Positions 46,129 to 54,042 of a DNA stretch of 64,000 nucleotides are shown here, piece by piece; position 1 is the stretch's first letter; each line of letters starts with the position of its first letter. The DNA lies in assembly GCA_963728895.1 (NCBI GenBank), contig CAVSLM010000008.1, positions 272,445 through 336,444 of the forward strand, written 5' to 3'. Below the pieces are notes generated by a model, which saw only the letters and a list, made by a program, of their open reading frames with translations, was not told the origin of the DNA and made no database searches. This DNA comes from CAVSLM01 sp963728895. Lineage in GTDB: Bacteria > Pseudomonadota > Gammaproteobacteria > JBBQDK01. Position numbers and translations under genes: made by a program.

Positions 46129-48303
46129 ATGCCTGAGGTGCGTCCCCAGGCCTTTGGCGCCGAGCGCGAACATGCCGTACTCGAGGCCCGAGGAATGCTC
46201 GCCTATTACTACGGCTTCAAGCTGGAGCCTTTCCGGCTCACGCCCGACCCGCAGTTTGCCTTCCCCAGCCCCACGCAGGTCGAGGTGTACGGACGCCTGT
46301 TTTCCGGCGTGCATGGGCGCAAGGGCGTTCTGGTGCTGAGTGGCGCCTCGGGAACCGGAAAGACTTTTTTGCTGCGCAAGCTGGAGGAGGAGCTTTCCGC
46401 CAGCGGCTGCACCACCTTTTTCTTCTGCAATCCCGTTGGCACCTTCGACGACCTGCTGATGAGCTGCTGCGAGCGGCTCGGGTTGTCACGCCGCGTCATC
46501 GGGCAGTCCGAGGTCGAAGGGGTGCTGGTGGATTTTCTGTCGCGCAAGACCGGCATCGTCGCCTGCCTGATGGATGAGGCGCACCTGCTGTCCGATGACC
46601 TGCTCGGCAAGGTGGTGAACTGGCGTGATCTGCTGGCCGAACGCGGCGTGCAGGCGCAACTGGTGCTGGCGGGCAAGCCTTCACTGATGCTCATGCTGCG
46701 ACGCCTGGGTGTGGAGCGCATGGTGTCCGAGCATTGCAAGCTCTCGCCATTGCCGTCCCAGGAAGTGGGCCTGTTCATCAACCATCAGCTGCACAAGGCC
46801 GGTTACGGCGGTCAGGCGCTGTTTTCGCCCGAGGCGGTGGAGAAGATTGCGCAGCACTCGCGCGGTGTCCCGCGCACCATCAACGGGCTGTGCCGCGCCG
46901 CGCTGGTGAACGCCAGCCTGCGCGCGATCTCGCAGATCGACGCCGACATCGTCGATGAGGTGTTGCAGGACCAGAGCGAGGGTGGCAATCCGGCCTTCGC
47001 TCTGCTCGACGAGACCGATCAGATCGAGGTTCCCCCACCCCACCGGCCGGGCGCGCACGGTGAGGCGGATGAAGATGCACCGGCGGAGTGGCCCGATACG
47101 GGCGATGAGCCGCGCAAGCCCGCGGCGCGAACGCGCTACCTGGTCTTCGGCCTGCTGGGTGTGGTGGTGCTTTCCCTGGGGCTGGTGTTCCACAACGTCC
47201 GGCAGCACTCGTTGCCGGCGTCCGCGCAGAACCCCGACACCTCCGGCGCGAGCGTGCCCGAAGCCGGCGTCGCGACGGCGAAGCGCGCGGTGCCACCGCC
47301 GCGTGGGGCACCGGCACCGCCACGATGGACGGAATCGAACGCTCGCGTTGCCCCCGCGCAGACGCCGCGAGCACGGGCGCCTGAAGTTGTGCCGCAGCAG
47401 ACGATGTTACCGGAGCGATACGCCTCCGAACGTACGGATCGCGCGCCCGAAGAGAAGGCGCAAGGTGTGGCAGGTCGCAAGCGCCCGCTGCCCGCGCCTT
47501 GGGATGCGGAGTCGCAAACCCCGGTACAGAAGGACACGCCGCACGCGCAGCGCGATGCGGCGCAGGAAGCGCAGGTCGGCACTACGAGTCCGCAATCCGC
47601 GCAGTCCGGGTCGGCGCCGGAGCCGGCGACCGAAGCGGCCGCCGTACCGGCACTGCAGGCGCAGGACGCCGTTGGGGACGAGGACACTCCGATTCCGCTG
47701 CATCTGTCGATTGCCGCGACGGACCGCGTGCCGCTTGCGGTGAAGGTACTGGGGGTTCCGGCGCACGCCAGGCTCACGGCGGGCACCGAGCGCAGCGGAG
47801 CGTGGCTCGTCCCGCGCTCGGACCTGGCGGGCCTTGCATTCGTTCCTTCACGCAACAGCGACGGCGAGATCCACCTTACTGCGGCGTTGCTGGATATGGA
47901 GCAGCACCGCGAGCTGATGCGCGCACCGATGTTGGTAACGGTTCGGGCCGTTGCCGACAAGCCCGTGCTCAGCGTGTCGGCTGCCGCCGGCGACCAGTAC
48001 ACCGCGATTCCCGTCGAGATCCACACCAGCCTTACCGACAACGACGGCTCCGAAACCCTCACCATCCAGCTCACCGGCGTGCCCGACGGCGTGGCCCTGT
48101 CTGCGGGCAGGGAGATTGCGCCGCACACCTGGGAGCTGACTCCGGCGGAGCTGCACGGCCTCATTCTCACACCCATGCAATACGCCCCGCGCGTCATCAA
48201 CCTCACGGTCAACGCCATCGCCACCGAGCGCTCCAACGGTGACCGCGCCGTCGCCAGCATCACCACCCGCATCAACGTCATCCCTGCACCGGCACCGGAT
48301 TAG
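46129..48303 (+). CDS. ExeA/GspA-like AAA ATPase with transmembrane helix and two periplasmic cadherin-like repeats
   Basis: About 724 residues. The N-terminal ExeA-type ATPase (24-285) has YYGFKLEPFRLTPDPQFAF, Walker A GASGTGKT (72-79), Walker B VACLMDEA (Asp149-Glu150) and SRGVPRTINGLCRAAL. A single TM helix (337-355, YLVFGLLGVVVLSLGLVF) and about 155 residues of Pro/Ala/Gln-rich linker follow. The end is two tandem cadherin-like repeats (about 513-612 and 613-717); the second, IHTSLTDNDGSETLTIQLTG, is the calcium-site motif of RTX-adhesin repeats, while the first has lost the DxDGSE core. ExeA/GspA normally ends in a peptidoglycan-binding domain. The start is uncertain (ATG 46195 also possible). 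Confidence 0.82.
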   Translation: MPEVRPQAFGAEREHAVLEARGMLAYYYGFKLEPFRLTPDPQFAFPSPTQVEVYGRLFSGVHGRKGVLVLSGASGTGKTFLLRKLEEELSASGCTTFFFCNPVGTFDDLLMSCCERLGLSRRVIGQSEVEGVLVDFLSRKTGIVACLMDEAHLLSDDLLGKVVNWRDLLAERGVQAQLVLAGKPSLMLMLRRLGVERMVSEHCKLSPLPSQEVGLFINHQLHKAGYGGQALFSPEAVEKIAQHSRGVPRTINGLCRAALVNASLRAISQIDADIVDEVLQDQSEGGNPAFALLDETDQIEVPPPHRPGAHGEADEDAPAEWPDTGDEPRKPAARTRYLVFGLLGVVVLSLGLVFHNVRQHSLPASAQNPDTSGASVPEAGVATAKRAVPPPRGAPAPPRWTESNARVAPAQTPRARAPEVVPQQTMLPERYASERTDRAPEEKAQGVAGRKRPLPAPWDAESQTPVQKDTPHAQRDAAQEAQVGTTSPQSAQSGSAPEPATEAAAVPALQAQDAVGDEDTPIPLHLSIAATDRVPLAVKVLGVPAHARLTAGTERSGAWLVPRSDLAGLAFVPSRNSDGEIHLTAALLDMEQHRELMRAPMLVTVRAVADKPVLSVSAAAGDQYTAIPVEIHTSLTDNDGSETLTIQLTGVPDGVALSAGREIAPHTWELTPAELHGLILTPMQYAPRVINLTVNAIATERSNGDRAVASITTRINVIPAPAPD

Positions 48304-48400
48304 ACCGGAAATCTCACCAGCATCGCGGGAGCTCGCGAAATTCGCCGCCGCGCTGGAGCGAAAGTGAGAGGCGTAGCTGTCACTTGAGTGGACACTCACC
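48304..48400. mobile_element. MITE-like element, copy G (left half only)
   Basis: Begins ACCGGAAATCTCACCAGCAT directly after the TAG of the ExeA-like gene, continues with the family block (GGAGCTCGCGAAATTCGC, CTGGAGCGAAAG, GTAGCTGTCACTTGAGTG) and then stops matching at about 48400. The second half and right terminus are absent. Confidence 0.65.
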
Positions 48401-48511
48401 CCGCGCCGGATTGACAAGCCCGGGTGCGCGTCTACGTTGTTCCAGTAGCAACTGATGGTGGTGCGGCGCCCGAGGTATGGCAGCCGTCTGGGCGAGAACA
48501 AGGAGCGTCCC

Positions 48512-48949
48512 ATGAACGACTTCCCCAGCATACGGTGGTGGCCCGTAGTCGCGTGCGGATTGATGCTCGCCGCCTGCAGCGGCGGCCCGCCTCCGCGAGG
48601 CGAGATTTCGCAGGCGCAGCTTGCCGTCCAGCAGGCCGGCACCCAGAGCAAGGCGTCGGACTATGCTCCGCTGCAGCTGCAGAAAGCGCGTGAGAAGCTG
48701 GACAAGGCGCAGCAGGCAGTGGACGACGACGAGTACGAGATGGCCAGGCGCTATGCGGAGGAGGCGCTGGTCGACGCGCAGCTGGCCCAGGCGAAGGCCG
48801 AGGCCGCTTCCACCGAGCAGGCGGCGCGGGACATGCAAGCGAGTATCGAGACACTGCGCCAGGAGGTGCAGCGTGGCATCGATGCGCGCAATGCCACCGA
48901 CAACGCAAGCGGCCCTGGCGGGCAGAACGGAACGGGAGGTGCGCCATGA
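48512..48949 (+). CDS. DUF4398-like lipoprotein
   Basis: 145 residues with a lipobox (LAACSGG, Cys22 region) that would be lipidated and anchor it in the outer or inner membrane. The mature part is helical and coiled-coil: SQAQLAVQQAGTQSKASDYA, LQLQKAREKLDKAQQAV, MARRYAEEALVDAQLAQAKA, as in DUF4398 proteins. AAGGAG precedes the ATG at 48512. Its TGA overlaps the ATG of the OmpA-like gene by four bases, so both are co-translated and probably act together at the envelope. Confidence 0.82.
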   Translation: MNDFPSIRWWPVVACGLMLAACSGGPPPRGEISQAQLAVQQAGTQSKASDYAPLQLQKAREKLDKAQQAVDDDEYEMARRYAEEALVDAQLAQAKAEAASTEQAARDMQASIETLRQEVQRGIDARNATDNASGPGGQNGTGGAP

Positions 48950-49758
48950 AGGCTAATTTTCGTGCAGCGGCGTTTCGCTCGGCGTGGCTCGGCGTTGTGA
49001 TCGGTGCGAGCGCCGGATGCGCGACCATGCAACCCCCCTCGGAGCTGGAGCAGGCGCGCGCGTCGTATCAGCAGGCGTCACAGGATCCACAGATCGCGCA
49101 GAATGCACCGGTCGCCCTGCACGAGGCGGAACAGGCACTGACCCGTGCCAACCGGTCGCTGGAGAACAACGACGACAGGGATCGCATCCAGCACCTCGCC
49201 TATCTCGCCCAGCAACGCGTCGACATCGCCAGGGAGGTGGCGCAGAAGAAGGCCGCCTCGGATCGGATCGATGCGCTCAGCAAAGAACGCCAGCAGGTGT
49301 TGCTGCAGGCACGCAATGACGAAGTTCAGATGTTGCAGCGCAAGCTGAACGCCAGGCAGACCGAGCGCGGCACGGTGTTGACGCTCGGAAGCGACGTGCT
49401 GTTCGGGTTCGACGACGCGCAGCTCAAGCCCGGCGCCGCACTGAACCTGGATCCGCTGGTGAGCTACCTCAAGGACAACCCCGACCGCAACGTGCTCGTG
49501 GAGGGGAACACCGACGCGATCGGCTCGGAGCAGTACAATCGGGAACTGTCGCTGGCGCGCGCGAACGCGGTACGCAGCTATCTCGTCAGCAACGGCATCG
49601 ATCCGCAGCGCATTGTTGCCCAGGGGCTCGGCGAATCCTATCCCGTCGCGTCCAATGACAATGCCGCAGGACGCCAGCAGAACCGTCGCGTCAACGTAGT
49701 GGTCCTCAACAAGGGCGAGAGCGCGCAGCAGGCCATGCGCCCCTTGCCCTCCCTGTAA
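48946..49758 (+). CDS. Lipoprotein with DUF4398-like helix and C-terminal OmpA peptidoglycan-binding domain
   Basis: 270 residues. A lipoprotein signal (LGVVIGASAGC) precedes a helical region similar to the upstream lipoprotein (ELEQARASYQQASQDPQIAQ, ALHEAEQALTRANRSLENND), then an OmpA_C domain (about 145-260): VLFGFDDAQLKPGAALNLDP, VEGNTDAIGSEQYNRELSLA, ARANAVRSYLVSNGID and NRRVNVVV. The TD and NxxLSxxRA residues bind diaminopimelate in peptidoglycan. It therefore tethers the outer membrane to the wall. The pair with the upstream gene looks like duplication of the DUF4398 half. Confidence 0.88.
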   Translation: MKANFRAAAFRSAWLGVVIGASAGCATMQPPSELEQARASYQQASQDPQIAQNAPVALHEAEQALTRANRSLENNDDRDRIQHLAYLAQQRVDIAREVAQKKAASDRIDALSKERQQVLLQARNDEVQMLQRKLNARQTERGTVLTLGSDVLFGFDDAQLKPGAALNLDPLVSYLKDNPDRNVLVEGNTDAIGSEQYNRELSLARANAVRSYLVSNGIDPQRIVAQGLGESYPVASNDNAAGRQQNRRVNVVVLNKGESAQQAMRPLPSL

Positions 49759-50388
49759 GAATCGGGGCCGGTGACAAACAAGAAGCGCCGGCGTCTTCGA
49801 AGCGCGCGTTTGTCATCGATCCCGGGCCTGCTTCTCCATCCGTTGCGAAGATCTGCGCGCGGCGGCATACCCCGGCGATGCCAGTGTAGTGGTGCAATCC
49901 TGACGAGACGTTCGCGCATTCGATGCATGTAGGGCGGATAAGGCAGCGCATCCGCCATTCATGATCCGGCACCGGCCAGCTGCTGGCCGGCTGGTGAGAG
50001 TTCCGGGCCAGGGCGCTGCGCGACCTCGGCACGTGGATTCACACCGCCGAGCGGCGGCTGCGCGCATGCGTGAGAGGCGCGACGGGCGCGAAGCCGCCGC
50101 TTTCGAGCTCCGCGCGGACTTCGCGGGACAGCGGCCCTGCGGGCCGCCATCGCGGCGCCGGGAGCGACGCTCCTGAAGATGCCCAGTGCAGACGGCATGA
50201 GAATGTTTTTCCCTCGTCACCGCCCCGATTTCCTGCTCAATGTTCCATCCTCCCGGCCGAGAGAGACGCGCTCCACGGACACCGAATTCGGCTATGATCC
50301 CGCTCTCACAGGCCGTTGCGGTAGCCCGGTGGCCGCACATCGCCCGGCACCGCACCGGAGCCGATCCACGTGAGGGAGGTAAATCAGC
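49759..50388. repeat. Repeat-rich intergenic region
   Basis: 630 bp without a gene. It holds a REP unit at 49885-49967 (palindrome 49929-49956, two bases shorter in the loop than elsewhere), a right-end fragment of the MITE family (copy H, 49967-50011: CCGGCCAGCTGCTGGCCGGC then TGGTGAGAGTTCCGGG), and a composite hairpin repeat at about 50095-50175 (GCGGCCCTGCGGGCCGC, GGGAGCGACGCTCC). The promoter of the downstream sulfurylase gene should lie in 50200-50370, where CGGCTATGATCCCGC is a weak -10 candidate. Confidence 0.65.
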
Positions 50389-52143
50389 TTGGAGATCTTC
50401 ATCCGACCGCACGGCGGGACCCTCTGCAATCTGCTGGTTCCCGATGCCCGCGCAGAGGCGCTCAAGTCCGAATCCAGCGCGTTTCTGTCGGTGACCCTGA
50501 CCGAACGCCAGATCTGCGATCTCGAGCTGCTGATGAACGGCGGCTTCTCACCGCTGCGCGGGTTCATGACGCGCCGCGAGTACGATTCGGTGGTAAAGGA
50601 CATGCGGTTGCCGGACGGCACGCTGTGGCCGATTCCGGTCGTTCTCGACATTCCCCCGGCACTCGCCGAGAAGACCACCCCCGGCACCCGCCTGGCATTG
50701 CGTGACGGCGAAGGATTCATGCTTGCGGTCCTCACCGTGGAGGATGTCTGGACGCCGGAGCGCAGCCTCGAGGCCAAACGGGTATACGGCACTGACTCGA
50801 CCCTCCATCCCGGCGTGGCCTACCTGCAGGAGCAGACTCACGCGACCTACGTCGGCGGCTCCGTGGAGGGCATCCAGCTGCCGGCACATTACGATTTCTC
50901 GACCTTGCGCGACACACCCGAGGAGCTGCGCCACCTGTTCGACAAGCTCGGCTGGCGCCGTGTGGTGGCGTTTCACACCAGCAAGCCCATGCACCGGCTG
51001 CACCGCGAAGTGACGCTGCAGGCGGCCAAGGAGGCCAACGCGCACATCCTGCTGCATCCGGCGGTCGGTACCACCAAGCCGGGCGATCTGCACTACAACG
51101 CCCGCGTGCACTGCTATCAGGTGATCCGCCGCCACTATCCGCACAACATCGCCATGCTGTCGCTGCTGCCGATGTCGGTGCGCATGGCGGGCCCGCGCGA
51201 AGGGCTGCTGAACGCCATCGTGCGCCAGAACTTCGGCTGCACGCATCTGATCGTCGGCCCGGGCCATGCCGCACCGCCCGACGACGGCGACGGCTCGGCG
51301 TTCTATCCGCTCTACGCCGCGCAGGAGATCATCGCCGAATACCGCGACGAGCTCTCCATTCGCATGATCCCGTTCAAGGAGATGCGCTACGTGCCGCGGC
51401 GCCGGCAGTTCCTCGACGTCGAGGTCATCGAGCGCGAGGGTGAGAAGGGCATCGAGCTGACGGAAAGGGAATTGCACCACCGGCTGGCGCACAGCCTGGA
51501 GATTCCGGAGTGGTTCTCCTACAGCGATGTCATCGCCGAGCTGCGCAAGGTATGCCCGCCGCGTAGCAGGCAGGGCATCACGCTGTTCTTCACCGGGCTG
51601 TCCGGCTCCGGCAAGTCGACGCTGGCCAAGATCATCTACGCCAAGTTCATCGAGGCCGGCGGCCGTCCCGTGACCCTGCTGGACGGCGATATCGTGCGCC
51701 AGAACCTCTCCAGCGAACTGGGCTTCTCGAAGCAGCATCGCGACCTGAACGTGCGCCGCATCGGCTACGTGGCGAGCGAAATCACCAAGAACGGCGGCGT
51801 GGCGATCTGCGCCCCCATCGCCCCCTACGCCGCCACCCGGCGCGCAGTGCGCAAAATGATCGCCCAGCACGGCGCCTTCATCGAAATCTTCATCGCCACC
51901 CCGCTCGAAGTGTGCGAAAGCCGCGACCGCAAAGGCCTGTACGCCAAGGCGCGCAAGGGCCTGATCCCGGAGTTCACCGGCATCAGCGACCCCTACGAGG
52001 CGCCCGAGCACGCGGAGCTGCGCATCGACACCAGCGACCTCTCGCCCATGCAGGCGTCGCAGGAAATCTTCCTGTACCTGCTGCGCGAAGGTTTCCTGGA
52101 GAACCCCGACGAAGTGGAACCGGCGGAATATGCCGGCGGCTGA
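50389..52143 (+). CDS. Bifunctional sulfate adenylyltransferase / adenylylsulfate kinase
   Basis: 584 residues from a TTG start (50389) with GGGAGGT upstream. The PUA-like N-terminus and ATP sulfurylase domain occupy about 1-390: SKPMHRLHREVT has the HxxH pair (His202, His205), and MAGPREGLLNAIVRQNFGCT is the second active-site loop. The APS kinase domain follows (about 395-570): P-loop GLSGSGKST (about 403-411), LLDGDIVRQNLSSELGFSKQ, and KNGGVAICAPIAPY. The fusion converts sulfate and ATP to APS and then PAPS. PAPS could feed assimilation or the sulfotransferases at 61497 and 63875. In a sulfite oxidiser the sulfurylase half could also run in reverse. Confidence 0.93.
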   Translation: MEIFIRPHGGTLCNLLVPDARAEALKSESSAFLSVTLTERQICDLELLMNGGFSPLRGFMTRREYDSVVKDMRLPDGTLWPIPVVLDIPPALAEKTTPGTRLALRDGEGFMLAVLTVEDVWTPERSLEAKRVYGTDSTLHPGVAYLQEQTHATYVGGSVEGIQLPAHYDFSTLRDTPEELRHLFDKLGWRRVVAFHTSKPMHRLHREVTLQAAKEANAHILLHPAVGTTKPGDLHYNARVHCYQVIRRHYPHNIAMLSLLPMSVRMAGPREGLLNAIVRQNFGCTHLIVGPGHAAPPDDGDGSAFYPLYAAQEIIAEYRDELSIRMIPFKEMRYVPRRRQFLDVEVIEREGEKGIELTERELHHRLAHSLEIPEWFSYSDVIAELRKVCPPRSRQGITLFFTGLSGSGKSTLAKIIYAKFIEAGGRPVTLLDGDIVRQNLSSELGFSKQHRDLNVRRIGYVASEITKNGGVAICAPIAPYAATRRAVRKMIAQHGAFIEIFIATPLEVCESRDRKGLYAKARKGLIPEFTGISDPYEAPEHAELRIDTSDLSPMQASQEIFLYLLREGFLENPDEVEPAEYAGG

Positions 52144-52734
52144 GTGCCCGAGGATACGGGCGGCGCAAGGTGCCAGCGGCTGCGGGCCGCCATCGCGCCG
52201 CCGGGAGCGACGCCCCCACAGGTTGCTCGTCCGACCTGCCGCGCACGGCGCACCGCCCGTGGGTTGTTTGCCGCCGGGAGCGACGCTGGCATGCCTGTCG
52301 CTGTTCGATGACTGCTGGTGTCCAGCAATGCCGGCACCGTGGGAGCGGGGCTATGCACCGCGATCCTGCGGCGCGCAGCGCCGCTGCTTTCGAGCTTCGC
52401 GCGGACTTCGCGGGACAGCGGCCCTGCGGGCCGCAATCGCGCCGCCGGGAGCGACGCTCCCACAAAAGGGGGATTCGTTCGTGCTCGGCAGGCGCATGGT
52501 GACCTGCCGGTGTAGGTTGTTACTACCGGCCTGAATGCCGGCAGCGTGGGAGCGGGGCTGTGCACCGCGATGCTGCGGCACGCAGCACCGCGAAGAGACG
52601 AGGGTTCACGCGGGGAATAACTGCTGAACGAGACGACCCGCACTACCGCATCGGCCCACGCACAACTGCGCGGGCAGCAAAACTGCTGTCCGCGAAATCC
52701 TTCAGAGGTTTATCGAGAACAACGGACGGCTGGT
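52144..52734. repeat. Repeat-filled intergenic region
   Basis: 590 bp without a gene. It contains several copies of the hairpin composite: GCTGCGGGCCGCCATCGCGC then CGCCGGGAGCGACGCCCCCA (about 52180-52225), GCCGCCGGGAGCGACGCT (52270-52290), a full copy with GGACTTCGCGGGACAGCGGC and GGGAGCGACGCTCCC (about 52385-52460). Two copies of GTGGGAGCGGGGCTxTGCAC lie at about 52340 and 52548. No transposase or target duplication is visible. Confidence 0.65.
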
Positions 52735-53241
52735 TTATTTTCCCCGCCGCCGACCTCCGATGCCTGCCAACCCCACCAGCCCTGCGCCCATCAACCACAC
52801 CGCTGGCGGCAATGGAACGGGTTGAGCGAAGGCGGAGAACACATACGCACCCTGGCCGCCCAGGCCGGTGCCATGTCCTTCCACCAGTGCGTGATAATCG
52901 CCCGGTGTGCCCGGCAGCATAAAACTGGTGGTGAATCCCGCGAGCACGTCGTGATAGCCGGAGGGCCCATCGAGCGTCACGGTCGCATCCTGGATGTTAA
53001 GAACCGCCGTTTGCTCGTTCATCAGGACGACGTTCGTAAGCGACACCGACGAACTGCTGAGCGTGCTGATAGAGAAGTTGTAAAGGTCGCTGAACGTTCC
53101 GCTTACGGGCATGAAGTTGACATAGGTTCCACTGGGGAGTTGGTCGAGCGGGGTCGTGATGTCGACCGTATCCGCCCACGCCGTCCCCGCACCTCCTGCC
53201 GCCGCCAGCACCGCTACCGCCATCATTCGTCCAAGTTTCAC
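52735..53241 (-). CDS. PEP-CTERM-type exported protein
   Basis: 168 residues from a GTG at 53241 (GGGGAGGAAACCGC upstream). A signal peptide (RMMAVAVLAAAGGAGTAWA) leads to a beta-rich mature domain with FSDLYNFSI, and the C-terminus is a sorting signal: VPLPPAVWLMGAGLVGLAGI followed by GGRRRGK, the VPLPA variant of the PEP-CTERM tripartite pattern (motif, hydrophobic helix, basic tail). Such proteins are processed by an exosortase and are linked to extracellular polysaccharide and flocs; no exosortase gene is in the window, but an EPS locus follows. A sigma-54-like promoter lies upstream. Confidence 0.85.
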   Translation of the reverse strand: MKLGRMMAVAVLAAAGGAGTAWADTVDITTPLDQLPSGTYVNFMPVSGTFSDLYNFSISTLSSSSVSLTNVVLMNEQTAVLNIQDATVTLDGPSGYHDVLAGFTTSFMLPGTPGDYHALVEGHGTGLGGQGAYVFSAFAQPVPLPPAVWLMGAGLVGLAGIGGRRRGK

Positions 53242-53323
53242 GCGGTTTCCTCCCCTGCCCTATTTCCCGTTTTCCGGTTGCTAGTGACGCAACGCACAAT
53301 GCTGAATCGTGCAGCGGGAGAAA

Positions 53324-53342
53324 TAAGCATGCATGGTGCCAA
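53324..53342 (-). promoter_or_regulatory. Sigma-54-type promoter of the PEP-CTERM gene
   Basis: Read leftward, TTGGCACCATGCATGCTTA has the -24 GG and -12 GC separated by exactly ten bases (GG-CACCATGCAT-GC) with the typical TTGGCAC start. The predicted transcription start is about 53315, giving a 5' leader of roughly 74 bases to the GTG. PEP-CTERM genes in other bacteria are known to depend on RpoN with the PrsK/PrsR pair. Confidence 0.65.
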
Positions 53343-53391
53343 CTTAGAAACCCTTTCTGCAGCAGATGCTTGCCGCTGGGGTGCGACGGAA

Positions 53392-53611
53392 GTGTAAAGG
53401 ATTCCGACGCCAAGCTTCGCGTTGTGTGCGTAGTTGGCTGAAAAATAGGCAATTCCTATCTCATCGGCGGGCATTTCCAAACGTAGGCCGTTGCCGCCCA
53501 AGGCTCGTGTACCCGATTTTCGTGGGACACCGGCCCATTTGCCTGCCCGGAAAGTGCGAAAAACGTCTTGTCGCGTCCTGCATCGCCGGCAAAAGTGTAA
53601 AACGTTCCGAC
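53392..53611. promoter_or_regulatory. Two direct repeats GTGTAAA-N3-TTCCGAC, candidate enhancer sites
   Basis: GTGTAAA-GGA-TTCCGAC at 53392-53408 and GTGTAAA-ACG-TTCCGAC at 53595-53611 are identical except in the three-base spacer, 203 bp apart. They lie about 50 and 250 bp upstream of the sigma-54 promoter (relative to leftward transcription), where an NtrC-type activator such as PrsR would bind. Assignment to PrsR is an inference. Confidence 0.55.
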
Positions 53612-53644
53612 AGCCAGCGAAGAGACGGGTCAGCCCGGGGTCAG

Positions 53645-53887
53645 CACGGAAATCTCACCAGCATCCCGGGAACTGGCGGAATACGCAGCCGTCCTGGCGC
53701 CGGGCTGGAGCGAAAGGGATAGCCGTAGCTGTCACTTGAGTGAAGACCCAGCCAGCGCGAGCGAGAAATCGCCAGAACCGGGACAGGCCGCAGTCGTTGG
53801 GCGATCATGAAGAATGCCAGATCTTCCCCGCGATCCATACACTTACCGCCCAGCCGCAGGCAGGCGGGCGAGATTTCCGGGCCAGGC
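53645..53887. mobile_element. MITE-like element, copy F (near-complete)
   Basis: Left end CACGGAAATCTCACCAGCAT, right end GGGCGAGATTTCCGGGCC; orientation equals copy C. The interior keeps CAGCCGTCCTGGCGCCGGGC, then GTAGCTGTCACTTGAGTG, GATCATGAAGAATGCCAGAT and CACTTACCGCCCAGCCGCAG. It lies between the enhancer-like repeats and the epimerase gene; the remainder of 53888-54042 is a normal upstream region. Confidence 0.72.
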
Positions 53888-54042
53888 GCTCCGGCGTGCC
53901 GCCGCAGTGGCCACATCGATCGGCCCGCTGCAAGCTCAAACGGTGAGCTGTAGTTGGGCAAACCTGCTAGTATCCAGCCCACTCTATTCTTGGGCCCAGC
54001 GGTGAAGCTGGGCTCTTCCGGGGCCCGAAGGAGAATCCGGCA

